Source of the DNA: Arion vulgaris
Taxonomy: Eukaryota > Mollusca > Gastropoda > Stylommatophora > Arionidae
Direction: 5' to 3'
Assembly: GCA_020796225.1 (NCBI GenBank)
Contig: CM036753.1
Coordinates: 4,090,001 to 4,154,000 of the forward strand
Length of the DNA stretch: 64,000 bases
Position 1 is the stretch's first letter. Every line of letters starts with the position of its first letter. Shown piece by piece: positions 42,440 to 53,700 of the stretch. A program made the position numbers and the translations under genes. A model generated the notes under the pieces. That model saw only the letters and a program-made list of their open reading frames with translations. It had not been told where the DNA came from and made no database searches.

Positions 42440-44165
42440 GTCTGGCATGTCCAAACTTAACTCCTAATTCTTGCAATCGGTCCAGTTTCTGAGACTCGTC
42501 CATATCACATAATAGCGGTCCATCGCAAGCGATGATGACAACAGTCTCAGAATGTGCTGCTGCACCTCTCTGGTGTGTGCGGAGGTGACTGTAGAGTCAA
42601 ATCCTAGAACTGAATCCCCTACCACAGGTGGGGCATACATGATCAAGGTTAGACATGTGCGTGTTGTGTGCTCTGTCTTTCGCGCTGCTCGTTTTCTCTG
42701 TGCCTCAACAATACGATGATTCTCAGCTATTCGGGTTCCTCTTTTGTTGTTACGGCGCCACATTTGGCGATCTTGCGCCAGGGATTCCAAGCACGTGGTG
42801 TCTATATCGAAGCATTTCAGAGACACTTTAAGAGTGTCTTTAACGCGTTTTTCTGTCCACCAGCTGAACGTCTGCCCCCTTCAAGTTCGCCATACATCAA
42901 CTGTTTTGGGATGCGTTTATCAGGCATTCGAGCAACGTGACCGACCCTTCTCATGTGGGCCTTCTGCAACAGGGTGTTGACGCTTGGGATCTTTGCTCTT
43001 GTGAGGACTTCGCTGTCTGGAATTTTGTCCTTCCAGTTTATTTTTAGTATTCTGCGTAGACAGCTTGTGTGGAAATGGTTTAATTTTCTTGCGTGTCTGC
43101 TATACACCGTCCATGTCTCGCTTGCGTACAGCAGCGTGGTTAGCACTATGGCCTGGTAAACTTTCAGCTTTGTGACTATGCTTATCCCCATCCGTTCCCA
43201 CACAGTGACACGTAACCTTCCGAACGCAGCACTGGCTTTGGATATCCTATTGTTGACCTCAGAATCTATGTTTGCCGATCTGGATAGGAGGCTGCCAAGA
43301 TAAGCAAAGTTGTCCGTTGACTGGAGACGCTGGTGTTTAATGTTGATGACTGGATCGTAATACTATTCTCTAGGGGCGGGCTGGAACATGACCTCTGTTT
43401 TTGGTGTTAATGGTGAGGCCAAACTTATCACAGGCCATTGAGAACTTGTTCACGTAAGTCTGCATTTCTTCCTCAGAGTTGGTAGCGAGGGCACAGTCGT
43501 CAGCAAACAACAGGTTTGAGATAGTTGATTCTTTTACCTTGGTGGAGGATTTTAACCTCCGAAGATTGAATAGGTTACCGTCTGTCCTGTATCTAATCTT
43601 TACCCCATGTTCGTCGCCTACCCAAAAGACATCCGTGAGCATGGCAGCAAGCATCATGCTGAAGAGTGTTGGGGCCTGTACACAGCCCTGTTTGACGCCG
43701 TTGGTGACATGGAAGGCTTCCGACAGCTCCCCTTAATCAAGTACACGTGCCATCATGCCCTCGTGAAACTGTTGGACGATCTTGATGAATTTCACTGGGT
43801 ATCCAAATTTTTCCACGATCTTCCATAGACCCTCTCTGTTGACCGTTTCGAAAGCCTTCGTCAGATCGGCAAAGACCATGTAAAGGTTACGGTGCTGCTC
43901 TTGACATTTCTCCTGTAATTGGCGAGCAGGAAATATCATGTCTGCTGTTCCACGACCCGCTCTGAAGCCACATTGGGTCTCAGGGAGTAAGTCCTGTTCC
44001 AGGTGATCAATTAAGCGATTGAGGAGGACTCTGGCCAGTATCTTGCCTGCAATTGACAGGAGGGAGATCCCCCTGTAATTATCGCAGGCCTGGCGGTTTC
44101 CTTTGCGCTTGTACAGGTGGACATTCTTCTGACATAACCGATAATTTGAGCATGGCGTCTGCAGA
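42440..44165 (-). mobile_element. 1.7-kb LINE: reverse transcriptase to C-terminal zinc finger (broken)
   Basis: This is the most complete retroelement here, read right to left. 44170-43733 (145 codons) has NYRGISLLSIAGKILARV, GFRAGRGTADM and FADLTKAFETVNREG (motif A, with its Asp in FADL). 43657-43370 has MMLAAMLTDVF, RYRTDGNLFNLRRL and the catalytic LLFADDCALAT box. 43203-42817 has KLKVYQAIVLTTLLYASETW, RRILKINWKDKIPDSEVL and VGHVARMPDKRIPKQLMYGE. 42826-42464 has LESLAQDRQMWRR, EAQRKRAARK and a decayed C2H2-like end with HTREVQ. It matches the endonuclease-reverse transcriptase type common in animal genomes and often misannotated as craniofacial development protein 2. The endonuclease is missing, and at least three frame breaks show the copy is dead. 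Confidence 0.92.
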
Positions 44166-44789
44166 AGCATCTGGCCTAGTTCGGGACAAGTTAATTAATG
44201 ATGATGATCCATTCTTGTCATTCCGACGTACATTTTGTACAATAACTGATTGACAGTGAATTCGAGGAAGGAAATTAAAGATAAACACGTAAAACACAGT
44301 CTGACGGAGAACAACGTAGTTTAAGATAACACAGTTTGATTAAGACGTGTAACACTATGTGAAGTATTGCCATAAAGCGAACAAGATGGAGATATTTTGT
44401 AGCTATCTGGCAGAAGATAGTGTTGTTGCAGCCAAGATAGAGTACATGGCGAAGATACATATTTTTATATTTTCATTATATGTCTATTATGAAGATATTG
44501 AGTTGTTAGTAAGTAACATTATGAGTTTAAACGTACATTTTGATTTATTAGTAAATAACATTGCGAGAGATGGTATATTTTGATTTGTTAGTAAGAAACA
44601 CTGTGTGATGAAACGTGGTGTTACAAATTATTTTCTTTGAGACAGACTTTTAGTTCGAATAGTCTCTTTAACATGTTTCTGTACTTTATAACATTAAAAT
44701 ACGTTTTTTCATAGTTTAGTTTAGTCGTCGGATTATCATCACGCGCACATCAAACCAGTTAGTCCATAAGTGCCCTAACCTACCCCTTG
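44166..44789. other. AT-rich sequence, nothing recognised
   Basis: Short open frames only; no exon or repeat recognised. Confidence 0.45.
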
Positions 44790-45535
44790 GTATGTCTCTC
44801 AGCGTGTGGCAACTAACGACACCGGTGATTTGTTGGTTTACTATTCGTCTAGGGCTACCCGTACAGTGCTGCCGTTTAGCTACACCATATTTGATTTGGT
44901 ATTCTTGCAGTCTTGGTTAGTGTTCTAGGCGTTTGGATTCATGACTCTACTTGAATAATTTATACGTCCCCTCTCCATTACGCAATTCAGAATATCATCT
45001 TGGTCAATTGCTCGCTGGCTTTTTTACAGATACCATACCAGCTAGTCTGTCGAAGCATTCATTTTCCTAACAACTGCAATCACTGACCTGAAAAAACTGA
45101 TTTTTGGTAAAAATAGATGATTTTAGTGCATCCAATTATTGTCTCCGAGCCCAACCTGTTTCAATCTTTCTAACCACACTCATTGAATTACTGAGAAAAT
45201 ATTCATGGATATAGGTCTGTGACTCCAGTTAGACCATCGCCTGAGTTACTGCCATGATTTCCATAGTGAGACTGTTTGTAGTCTCGGCACAACCACCACT
45301 GTCTTCCTTTACAACATCCCATCTGACTTGAGCACTCAAAGTCCATGAGCTACGTCACGAATCGAATTACTAACCCATGTGTGTAAATGACTATATCGTC
45401 ATCAGACGAGATCTTAGAAATTAACGGCTGGACCCATGTCTCCCCGACGACTGAGTTGTCTTGTCCCCATTCCTTATCAAGTCTGAAACATACTGAAAAT
45501 GATGTATGATTACTGTTGGCATTTGTATCCATTTT
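44790..45535 (-). pseudogene. LINE fragment with RNase H domain, copy 4 (minus, broken)
   Basis: The minus strand (45532 leftwards) reads VQPLISKISSDDDIVIYTHG, where the RNase H TDGS block is changed to THGL. Blocks matching the 24030-24760 copy follow, including a QSHYGNHGSNS-type frame over the Glu region and SNSMSVVRKIET over the Asp region. Stops and frameshifts are frequent. Confidence 0.68.
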
Positions 45536-46093
45536 TCACTGCGTTCAATGTCTTCAAGTGAACACACCTGTTGAATACAGTGCTCGGCCTGACCTAAAAT
45601 TTGTTTTAAATGAAAGACACAACATTCTCTCTATATGAACATTTTATGCAGGCAACAAAGAAAGAAAAACTCTCACAATTTGTTGTTGCTTTCGTGTGGA
45701 GGCTCTAGAGTAGCAACTTCTAAACAACATTCTATGTTTCTGTGATAGGAGACAAACAGCGTTATAATATTGTTTATATTCGGCTACCAATGGGTCATTA
45801 TGTGCCTCTAGGTCTAGCAGATCCAATTTCGTCATGCGTTATGTTCGGGTATGTTCTCCCAAATCAGTAATAGTCACAAATCTGAGTACAAGATCAGCGT
45901 GGCAGATTCTTCTCTGTAGATACGATCTTTAACGACGTTCAGGCCACTGGATAAGGATTATCAACAAAGTTATTTGGGACATATGGGGTGGCTTACCTTT
46001 AGTCTCTTCATTTTGGGACACATGAGTCTACAATTCTTGGGGCTGACCCGCCTTTTTGTGATAAGATATCTCGACACGTACACATCAATACTA
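45536..46093. other. Unique sequence, nothing recognised
   Basis: Short minus-strand open frame at 45644-45835 with no known match. Confidence 0.4.
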
Positions 46094-46689
46094 TCAGATT
46101 AGTCGAGTTGTGCCTACGAGGTGTGCAATGTAACCACTTATACCACAAACAAATCAGATTAGTCGAATTGTTCCTACGAGACATGCAATGTAACCACTTA
46201 TAGCACAAACAAATCAGATTAGTCGAGTTGTGCCTACGAGGCGTGCAATGAAACCAGTTATACTACAAACAAATCAGATTAGTCGAGTTGTGCCTACGAG
46301 TCATGCAATGAAACCAGTTATAGCACAAACAAATCAGATTAGTCGAGTTGTGCCTACGAGACATGCAATGTAACCACTTATACTACAAACAAATCAGATT
46401 AGTCGAGTTGTGTCTACGAGTCATGCAATGAAACCAGTTATACTACAAACAAATCAGATTAGTCGAGTTGTGCCTACGAGTCATGCAATGAAACCAGTTA
46501 TAGCACAAACAAATCAGATTAGTCGAGTTGTGCCTACGAGACATGCAATGTAACCACTTATACTACAAACAAATCAGATTAGTCGAGTTGTGTCTACGAG
46601 TCATGCAATGAAACCAGTTATACTACAAACAAATCAGATTAGTCGAGTTGTGCCTACGAGTCATGCAATGAAACCAGTTATACCAGAAA
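46094..46689. repeat. 60-bp minisatellite with 180-bp higher-order unit
   Basis: Ten copies of a unit with CAGATTAGTCGAGTTGTGCC. Positions 46321-46500 and 46501-46680 are identical over 180 bp, each made of three distinct 60-bp variants. Confidence 0.97.
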
Positions 46690-47346
46690 CAAAGTAAACA
46701 TTTATACCAACATGCTTATTCTCATGTACGATGATTTCATTGTATGTAATGACATTTTGTCAAGTTATATTCATAAATAGTTTGTATCTTCTATATGGGC
46801 TTATGTTATTATGTCCATATGTGTTCATATATAATGTATAGATATATGTTTTAACATACTTGCTGACAGTGGGAACACAGAGTATCGATTTGAGTACCTT
46901 TCATGGACGGATTCAAGAAATGTATCTATAATTTTTTATTTAATTCACAACTTTCTTCAGCAAAGTGTACTATTTATACACTGATGAAGCAAGACGTAGT
47001 ATGGTTAACTATTCAAGTTTTCTAAACATGCTTTCATATTTTTCTACGTGATTTTATGAAGAACGTGAATGTAATTAAATTACCTTTGTTCAGATTTTCT
47101 TCATTGACGTCAATAAAAAAACACTCACAAATTTTTACTTTCTTGAAAACAGTTCACATTTTCCTCAGAAACTGATGCAAAGATATACAACTTAGTGGTG
47201 TAGTGGTAATTGCATGACTCAAATAATGTGCAAAAATGTGAACAATGAAAAAACTATTGATTTATTTCATGACTTGAGACAAAGAAGTGTGTAGACAATG
47301 AGACATTGCAGTTGAACTCTGCCAGGGAACTAAGAAAACCATCACA
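46690..47346. other. AT-rich sequence, nothing recognised
   Basis: No array, mobile element or exon seen. Confidence 0.45.
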
Positions 47347-47506
47347 CAAGTCACCAGAGAGGCGCAAGACAGATACATAACACCACGACACTGGGTTAAC
47401 AACCCGGTAACAGTGTGCTGACAACACAAGTCACCAGAGAAGCGCAAGACAGATACATAAAACCATGACACTGTGTTAACAACCCGGTAACAGTGTGCTG
47501 ACAAAA
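47347..47506. repeat. 80-bp tandem duplication (2 copies)
   Basis: Starts CAAGTCACCAGAGAGGCGCA. Copies differ at a few bases, and each contains the small palindrome GGGTTAACAACCC or its variant. Confidence 0.95.
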
Positions 47507-48009
47507 GAATAAGAAGAAGACAAAGAATATATACTTTGTTTCAAACAAATGTTTAGTTATTGTAACATCTAATGTTTACATGGAGTGGATTATTCTACTT
47601 TTTCTTCAGTGATCTAGTCATGCGCTAACTTTACTGTAGACCATAAACTGGACAGTCAGCTTAGAGTCTATCAGGTTTCCCAAAGCTTGGCATTTCAATA
47701 TGTGCTATGGAGTTATACACTTTTCTTTTATCACGGACACACACATATAGTTTCATATATTTTCTGACTCTAACTTCTACAGTGAAATGAAATTGTATGT
47801 TGGATGTTATGTGTGGGGATTCTGCGAACATAATGTGACGTTTAGGATGCAGTGCTCACGATATTTCAATTCTAAGATAACATTTTCAGCGGTGTGGTGC
47901 CTTACGAGATTATGCCGCCATGAGGACAGAGAAAGGCAACACTTACGAGATTATGCCGCCATGAGGACAGAGAAAGGCAACACAAGTGAAGTAGAAGAAG
48001 AAGTATTGT
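47507..48009. other. Unique sequence with a 41-bp duplication
   Basis: CTTACGAGATTATGCCGCCA and the next 21 bases occur twice in tandem at 47901-47982. The rest is unremarkable. Confidence 0.6.
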
Positions 48010-48545
48010 TAACTAAATATATCTGACAAAATTATTCTGACAGTGCCAAACGCGGATGCTGACATCAAACGATATAAGAAAACTAATCACGACAGAGATG
48101 AAGTTTCTACATAGAATGCTGAAAGTAACAAGAAGAGACCGGTTGAGAAATGAAGACATCAGGCAAAAAGTGGGTACAACATGTACTACAACATCCAAAA
48201 TACTGATTTCATTTTTTTTAAAATAATTTTAATGGCTTCGGCAACATATGTAGATTACCAACAGACCAGTCTATATTAAATGGCTTCGGCAACATATGTA
48301 GATTACCAACAGACCAGTTTATATTAAATGGCTTTGGCAACATATGCAGATTACCTACAGGCCAGTCTCAAATAACAATGTTACTCCGATACAGTGGATA
48401 CAAAGTAAAAGGCTGTCCATGCAAAAGGTGGACCTCAGAGATAACAGAAACGACGAAAATCAATGCTTACGAAACGTACACAACAACCCGTTCTAGAAAT
48501 CTCTTCTTATTCTGACTCTGTGAGGCAAAGCAAGATTTTACAAAA
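48010..48545 (+). mobile_element. LINE C-terminal fragment, family H copy 2, with 48-bp triplication
   Basis: Matches 15335-15680: CGGTTGAGAAATGAAGACAT (RLRNEDI), CGTTCTAGAAATCTCTTCTT and other blocks in the same order. In the middle, 48 bp starting AATGGCTTCGGCAACATATG is repeated three times (48231-48374); the corresponding segment is single at 15335. Confidence 0.8.
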
Positions 48546-49014
48546 TAAGAAAGAAAAAGATGTTTTTAATTTAATATCAGGAAAATGAAAGAGAACAATT
48601 ACTTCTGTATAGACTAAGGAAATCAAGATATTTTACATTATTTCTAGTATTACATTTTGTCTGTCTTTAATATGTATTATCAACATATTTTTGTTAATGA
48701 AGTAAATTATTTAATTATATTAAAAACACAACACTTTTAAAACTGATGTACAACAGTAAATAATAGAATGTAACAGAATGATCAATTATTTAGTTCATAT
48801 ACAGATGTTAAACTGATATATCAAACTTTCATTACAGTAAAATCTTCCTCTTCTTCATTTGTCGTCACACTGCTACCGGGTTGTTGTCCAGTGTTGTGGT
48901 TTGCTGTTCTCGTGGCTTGTTTACTGTAAAATAATATTGAAATAATTGTCCTTTTTTAAATGATAATTTCAATACAGTAAAATAATATTGAAATTATCAT
49001 TTTTTTAAAGGAAG
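48546..49014. other. AT-rich sequence with a short inverted repeat
   Basis: AAAATAATATTGAAAT occurs at about 48930 and again near 48977, with a complementary tract of ATAATTTCAAT type near 48962. No coding signal. Confidence 0.45.
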
Positions 49015-49195
49015 AGATAGGCACTGTTTTGGAACCCGCAGGGAAAGAGGAGTAGGGGAAGGTCTAGGCATACCTGAATAAGATAGCTGGAGGCTGATAT
49101 TAAAAAGAATATATATAACATGGAAAGAATTGGAAAGGATGGCAGGAGAGAGGAAGAGCTGGAAGAAATTTGTTGAAGACCTATACTCCGTTGGG
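49015..49195 (+). mobile_element. LINE 3'-end fragment, single-copy counterpart of 7897-8525
   Basis: Reads WNPQGKRG-like sequence, then MERIGKDGRREEELEEIC across frames and ends CTATACTCCGTTGGGAGTTC. The terminal 64 bp is present once, unlike at 8003-8525. Confidence 0.78.
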
Positions 49196-49196
49196 A

Positions 49197-49600
49197 GTTC
49201 TTCTTCTTTGCGTTCGTTCTTTACGACCAATTTTAATCATTCTTTGGGATACGTTTGATCTTTGCCAAGAACGTGTATACGTTGCACATTGGTTTAGTAG
49301 GCCCCTGAACGCATAGACTTCTACACGTTTAGGATACGTACATCCGATTTCAGCCAACGTTGGGAGTTGAAAAGTGAAGAAAAAGAAAAGAATAATAGAA
49401 AAGAGAATATACCGTCTAGCAAATATTTGGTCAATTCTCTTCGCACCCCCTAAAACAGAATACCCTCTAGCAAATATTTGGTAAATTCTCTTCGCACTCC
49501 CTAAAATAGTTGACAAAATATTTAAATTATTAACCAACTTCCAATTTGCATATCCTAACAAAAATAATGATAACTGATAATAAACACGGCAAAAGATATC
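49197..49600 (+). repeat. Family D fragment followed by a 52-bp duplication
   Basis: 49197-49330 matches 8738-8850. Further on, CCTCTAGCAAATATTTGGT with the following bases is duplicated in tandem at about 49411-49507. Confidence 0.6.
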
Positions 49601-49603
49601 AAC

Positions 49604-50285
49604 GTGAAGAAAATCGAAAATGCGAACAGTGTCGAATATCTCGGTTCACTGCTAACAAAAGATGGAAATGTGAACAGTGTCGAATATCTCGGTTCACTGC
49701 TAACAAAACATGGAAATGGGATGAAGGAAATTTTAAAAAGAACAAATAAAAAACTTTGCAGAAACAAAGAAACTTTACAAAATATTCAACAACTAAAAAC
49801 AGTATAGAATGGAACTGATATGAAAACAAAGATCAGAATACTAAGAGCATGCATATTCCCAGTAGCAACATATGGGTGTGAAGAATGGACATTTAACAAC
49901 TTAGTGAAAAAACATATATGTGCTTTTGAATATAAATGCTACATAAGAGTCCTGTGTATATCAGGGACAGAGACGAGAACAAATAGGTATATCCAGAAAG
50001 AACTCAGAATCAAAGAACTCTGGCTGATGCTACAAATACGAATGAGAAAATTCAAGTATTTTGAACATATACAGAGACACGAAATGCTGGAAAAGACCAT
50101 CATGGAAGGAAGCATCCCGGCAAAGAGGAGAGGAGGAAAACCTCGGAGATGATGGATTCGGGATGTAACTGATTATTTAAGCAAGACCGCAGCAGATGCA
50201 GGACTTCTGACCTATGTGAGGGAGAAATTCCGAATGATGTTAAGGTGGTGGCAAAGTTCTGATAAGAAAAAACTATTTTATGATT
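49604..50285 (+). mobile_element. Reverse transcriptase C-terminal fragment with 48-bp duplication
   Basis: 49604-49807 encodes NSVEYLGSLLTKDGN twice, because a 48-bp segment is duplicated in tandem (49619-49714). VEYLGS is the thumb-region block of LINE reverse transcriptases. 49820-50152 encodes MKTKIRILRACIFPVATYGC, EYKCYIRVLCISGTETRTN and FEHIQRHEMLEKTIMEGSIP, then GGKPRR and a stop; the reading continues as DVTDYLSKTAADAGLLTY. It is recognisable but broken. Confidence 0.85.
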
Positions 50286-50589
50286 AACTATTTATCAACC
50301 TAAAGATCCATACCACAATCTATATATATATACAAAATGATCAACTATATAGTTTAATGTGCAATCAGTAAACATTTTCCAAACATATGTCAGATATTCA
50401 ATAAATTTATACTTATTGTGCATGCCACCCAAGCAATCAAACATCAATAAACATATAAATTAAATGTGGTAGATGATATATATGTAGATGTTGTTTACAT
50501 ATAATTTATGAAAACATATTGCAGACATCACATGCACTGACAATTTATTGTTTAACACAACCATAATCGTTAACATTTACTATTACACA
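50286..50589. other. AT-rich sequence, nothing recognised
   Basis: No signal. Confidence 0.4.
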
Positions 50590-50720
50590 ACAGATGGATC
50601 TCTATGTAGAAGTGGTCCAGACGTTTTCTTGTCGTTCTAATACGTTGTGGTTTTTTACAATTCAGACAAAGTCACATATGTCATTTTGTCATAAGATCCG
50701 TCGGATGATATCAAAGTATT
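50590..50720 (+). mobile_element. SINE family B, decayed copy
   Basis: GGATCTCTATGTAGAAGTGG and CTTGTCGTTCTAATACG align with the head at 17415-17490. The B box is destroyed. Confidence 0.5.
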
Positions 50721-50762
50721 TGAGTAAATACGTGACTGCAACTTGTTTTTGTAACAAGTGAA

Positions 50763-53700
50763 TAAGAAGTTCTATGAACTTCAGATGAAGCAACGGAGTA
50801 AGAAGTTCTATGAACCTCAGATGAAGCAACGGAGTAAGAAGTTATATGAACTTCAGATGAAACAACGGAGTAAGAAGTTCTATGAACTTCAGATGAAGCA
50901 ACGGAGTAAGAAGTTCTATGAACTTCAGATGAAGCAACGGAGTAAGAAGTTCTATGAACCTCAGATGAAGCAACGGAGTAAGAAGTTCTATGAACTTCAG
51001 ATGAAACAACGGAGTAAGAAGTTCTAGAACTTCAGATGAAGAATCGGAGTAAGAAGTTCTATGAACTTCAGATGAAACAACGGAGTAAGAAGTTCTATGA
51101 ACTTCAGATGAAGCAACGGAGTAAGAAGTTCTATGAACTTCAGATGAAACAACGGAGTAAGAAGTTCTATGAACCTGAGATGAAACAACGGAGTAAGAAG
51201 TTCTATGAACTTCAGATGAAGCAACGTAGTAAGAAGTTATATGAACTTCAGATGAAGCAACGTAGTAAGAAGTTATATGAACCTGAGATGAAACAACGGA
51301 GTAAGAAGTTATATGAACTTCAGATGAAGCAACGGAGTAAGAAGTTCTATGAACCTGAGATGAAACAACGGAGTAAGAAGTTCTATGAACTTCAGATGAA
51401 ACAACGGAGTAAGAAGTTCTATGAACTTCAGATGAAACAACGGAGTAAGAAGTTCTATGAACCTCAGATGAAGCAACGGAGTAAGAAGTTCTATGAACTT
51501 CAGATGAAACAACGGAGTAAGAAGTTCTATGAACTTCAGATGAAGCAACGGAGTAAGAAGTTCTATGAACCTGAGATGAAGGAACGGAGTAAGACGTTAT
51601 ATGAACCTCAGATGAAGCAACAGAGTAAGAAGTTCTATGAACTTCAGATGAAACAACGGAGTAAGAAGTTCTATGAACCTGAGATGAAGCAACGGAGTAA
51701 GAAGTTCTATGAACCTGAGATGAAGCAACGGAGTAAGACGTTCTATGAACTTCAGATGAAACAACGGAGTAAGAAGTTCTATGAACTTCAGATGAAACAA
51801 CGGAGTAAGAAGTTCTATGAACCTGAGATGAAGCAACGGAGTAAGACGTTATATGAACCTCAGATGAAACAACGGAGTAAGAAGTTCTATGAACCTCAGA
51901 TGAAACAACGGAGTAAGAAGTTCTATGAAGCTGAGATGAAACAACGGAGTAAGAAGTTCTATGAACTTCAGATGAAGCAACGGAGTAAGAAGTTCTATGA
52001 ACCTCAGATGAAACAACGGAGTAAGAAGTTCTATGAACCTGAGATGAAGCAACGGAATAAGACGTTCTATGAACTTCAGATGAAACAACGGAGTAAGACG
52101 TTCTATGAACCTGAGATGAAGCAACGGAGTAAGAAGTTCTATGAACCTGAGATGAAACAACGGAGTAAGAAGTTCTATGAACTTCAGATGAAACAACGGA
52201 GTAAGAAGTTCTATGAACTTCAGATGAAACAACGGAGTAAGAAGTTCTATGAACCTGAGATGAAACAACGGAGTAAGAAGTTCTATGAACTTCAGATGAA
52301 GCAACGGAGTAAGAAGTTCTATGAACCTGAGATGAAGCAACGGAGTAAGAAGTTCTATGAACTTCAGATGAAGCAACAGAGTAAGAAGTTCTATGAACTT
52401 CAGATGAAACAACGGAGTAAGAAGTTCTATGAACCTCAGATGAAGCAACGGAGTAAGAAGTTCTATGAACCTGAGATGAAGCAACGGAGTAAGAAGTTCT
52501 ATGAACTTCAGATGAAACAACGGAGTAAGACGTTCTATGAACCTCAGATGAAGCAACGGAGTAAGACGTTCTATGAACTTCAGATGAAGCACGAGTAAGA
52601 AGTTCTATGAACTTCAGATGAAACAACGGAGTAAGAAGTTCTATGAACTTCAGATGAAACAACGGAGTAAGAAGTTCTATGAACTTCAGATGAAACAACG
52701 GAGTAAGAAGTTCTAGAACTTCAGATGAAGCAACGGAGTAAGAAGTTCTATGAACCTGAGATGAAGCAATGGAGTAAGAAGTTCTATGAACTTCAGATGA
52801 AACAACGGAGTAAGACGTTCTATGAACCTCAGATGAAGCAACGGAGTAAGACGTTCTATGAACCTCAGATGAAGCAACGGAGTAAGAAGTTCTATGAACT
52901 TCAGATGAAACAACGGAGTAAGAAGTTCTATGAACTTCAGATGAAGCAACGGAGTAAGAAGTTCTATGAACCTGAGATGAAGCAACGGAGTAAGACGTTC
53001 TATGAACTTCAGATGAAGCAACGGAGTAAGAAGTTCTATGAACTTCAGATGAAACAACGGAGTAAGAAGTTCTATGAACCTGAGATGAAGCAACGGAGTA
53101 AGACGTTATATGAACCTTAGATGAAACAACGGAGTAAGAAGTTCTATGAACCTGAGATGAAACAACGGAGTAAGAAGTTCTATGAACCTGAGATGAAACA
53201 ACGGAGTAAGAAGTTCTATGAACCTCAGATGAAACAACGGAGTAAGAAGTTCTATGAACTTCAGATGAAACAACGGAGTAAGAAGTTCTATGAACCTGAG
53301 ATGAAACAACGGAGTAAGAAGTTCTATGAACCTGAGATGAAACAACGGAGTAAGAAGTTCTATGAACCTCAGATGAAACAACGGAGTAAGAAGTTCTATG
53401 AACTTCAGATGAAGCAACGGAGTAAGAAGTTCTATGAACCTGAGATGAAGCAACGGAGTAAGAAGTTCTATGAACTTCAGATGAAGCAACGGAGTAAGAA
53501 GTTATATGAACCTGAGATGAAGCAACGGAGTAAGAAGTTCTATGAACTTCAGATGAAACAACGGAGTAAGAAGTTCTATGAACTTCAGATGAAACAACGG
53601 AGTAAGAAGTTCTATGAACCTCAGATGAAGCAACGGAGTAAGAAGTTCTATGAACCTGAGATGAAGCAACGGAGTAAGAAGTTCTATGAACCTGAGATGA

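Noticed and set aside
42440..44165. Craniofacial development protein 2-like host gene
   Set aside because: The similarity is to the reverse transcriptase and endonuclease elements that carry that misleading name. The copy has frame breaks and no endonuclease.
46094..46689. CRISPR array
   Set aside because: Repeats are contiguous, with no unique spacers. The same holds for every array in the window, and the DNA is eukaryotic.
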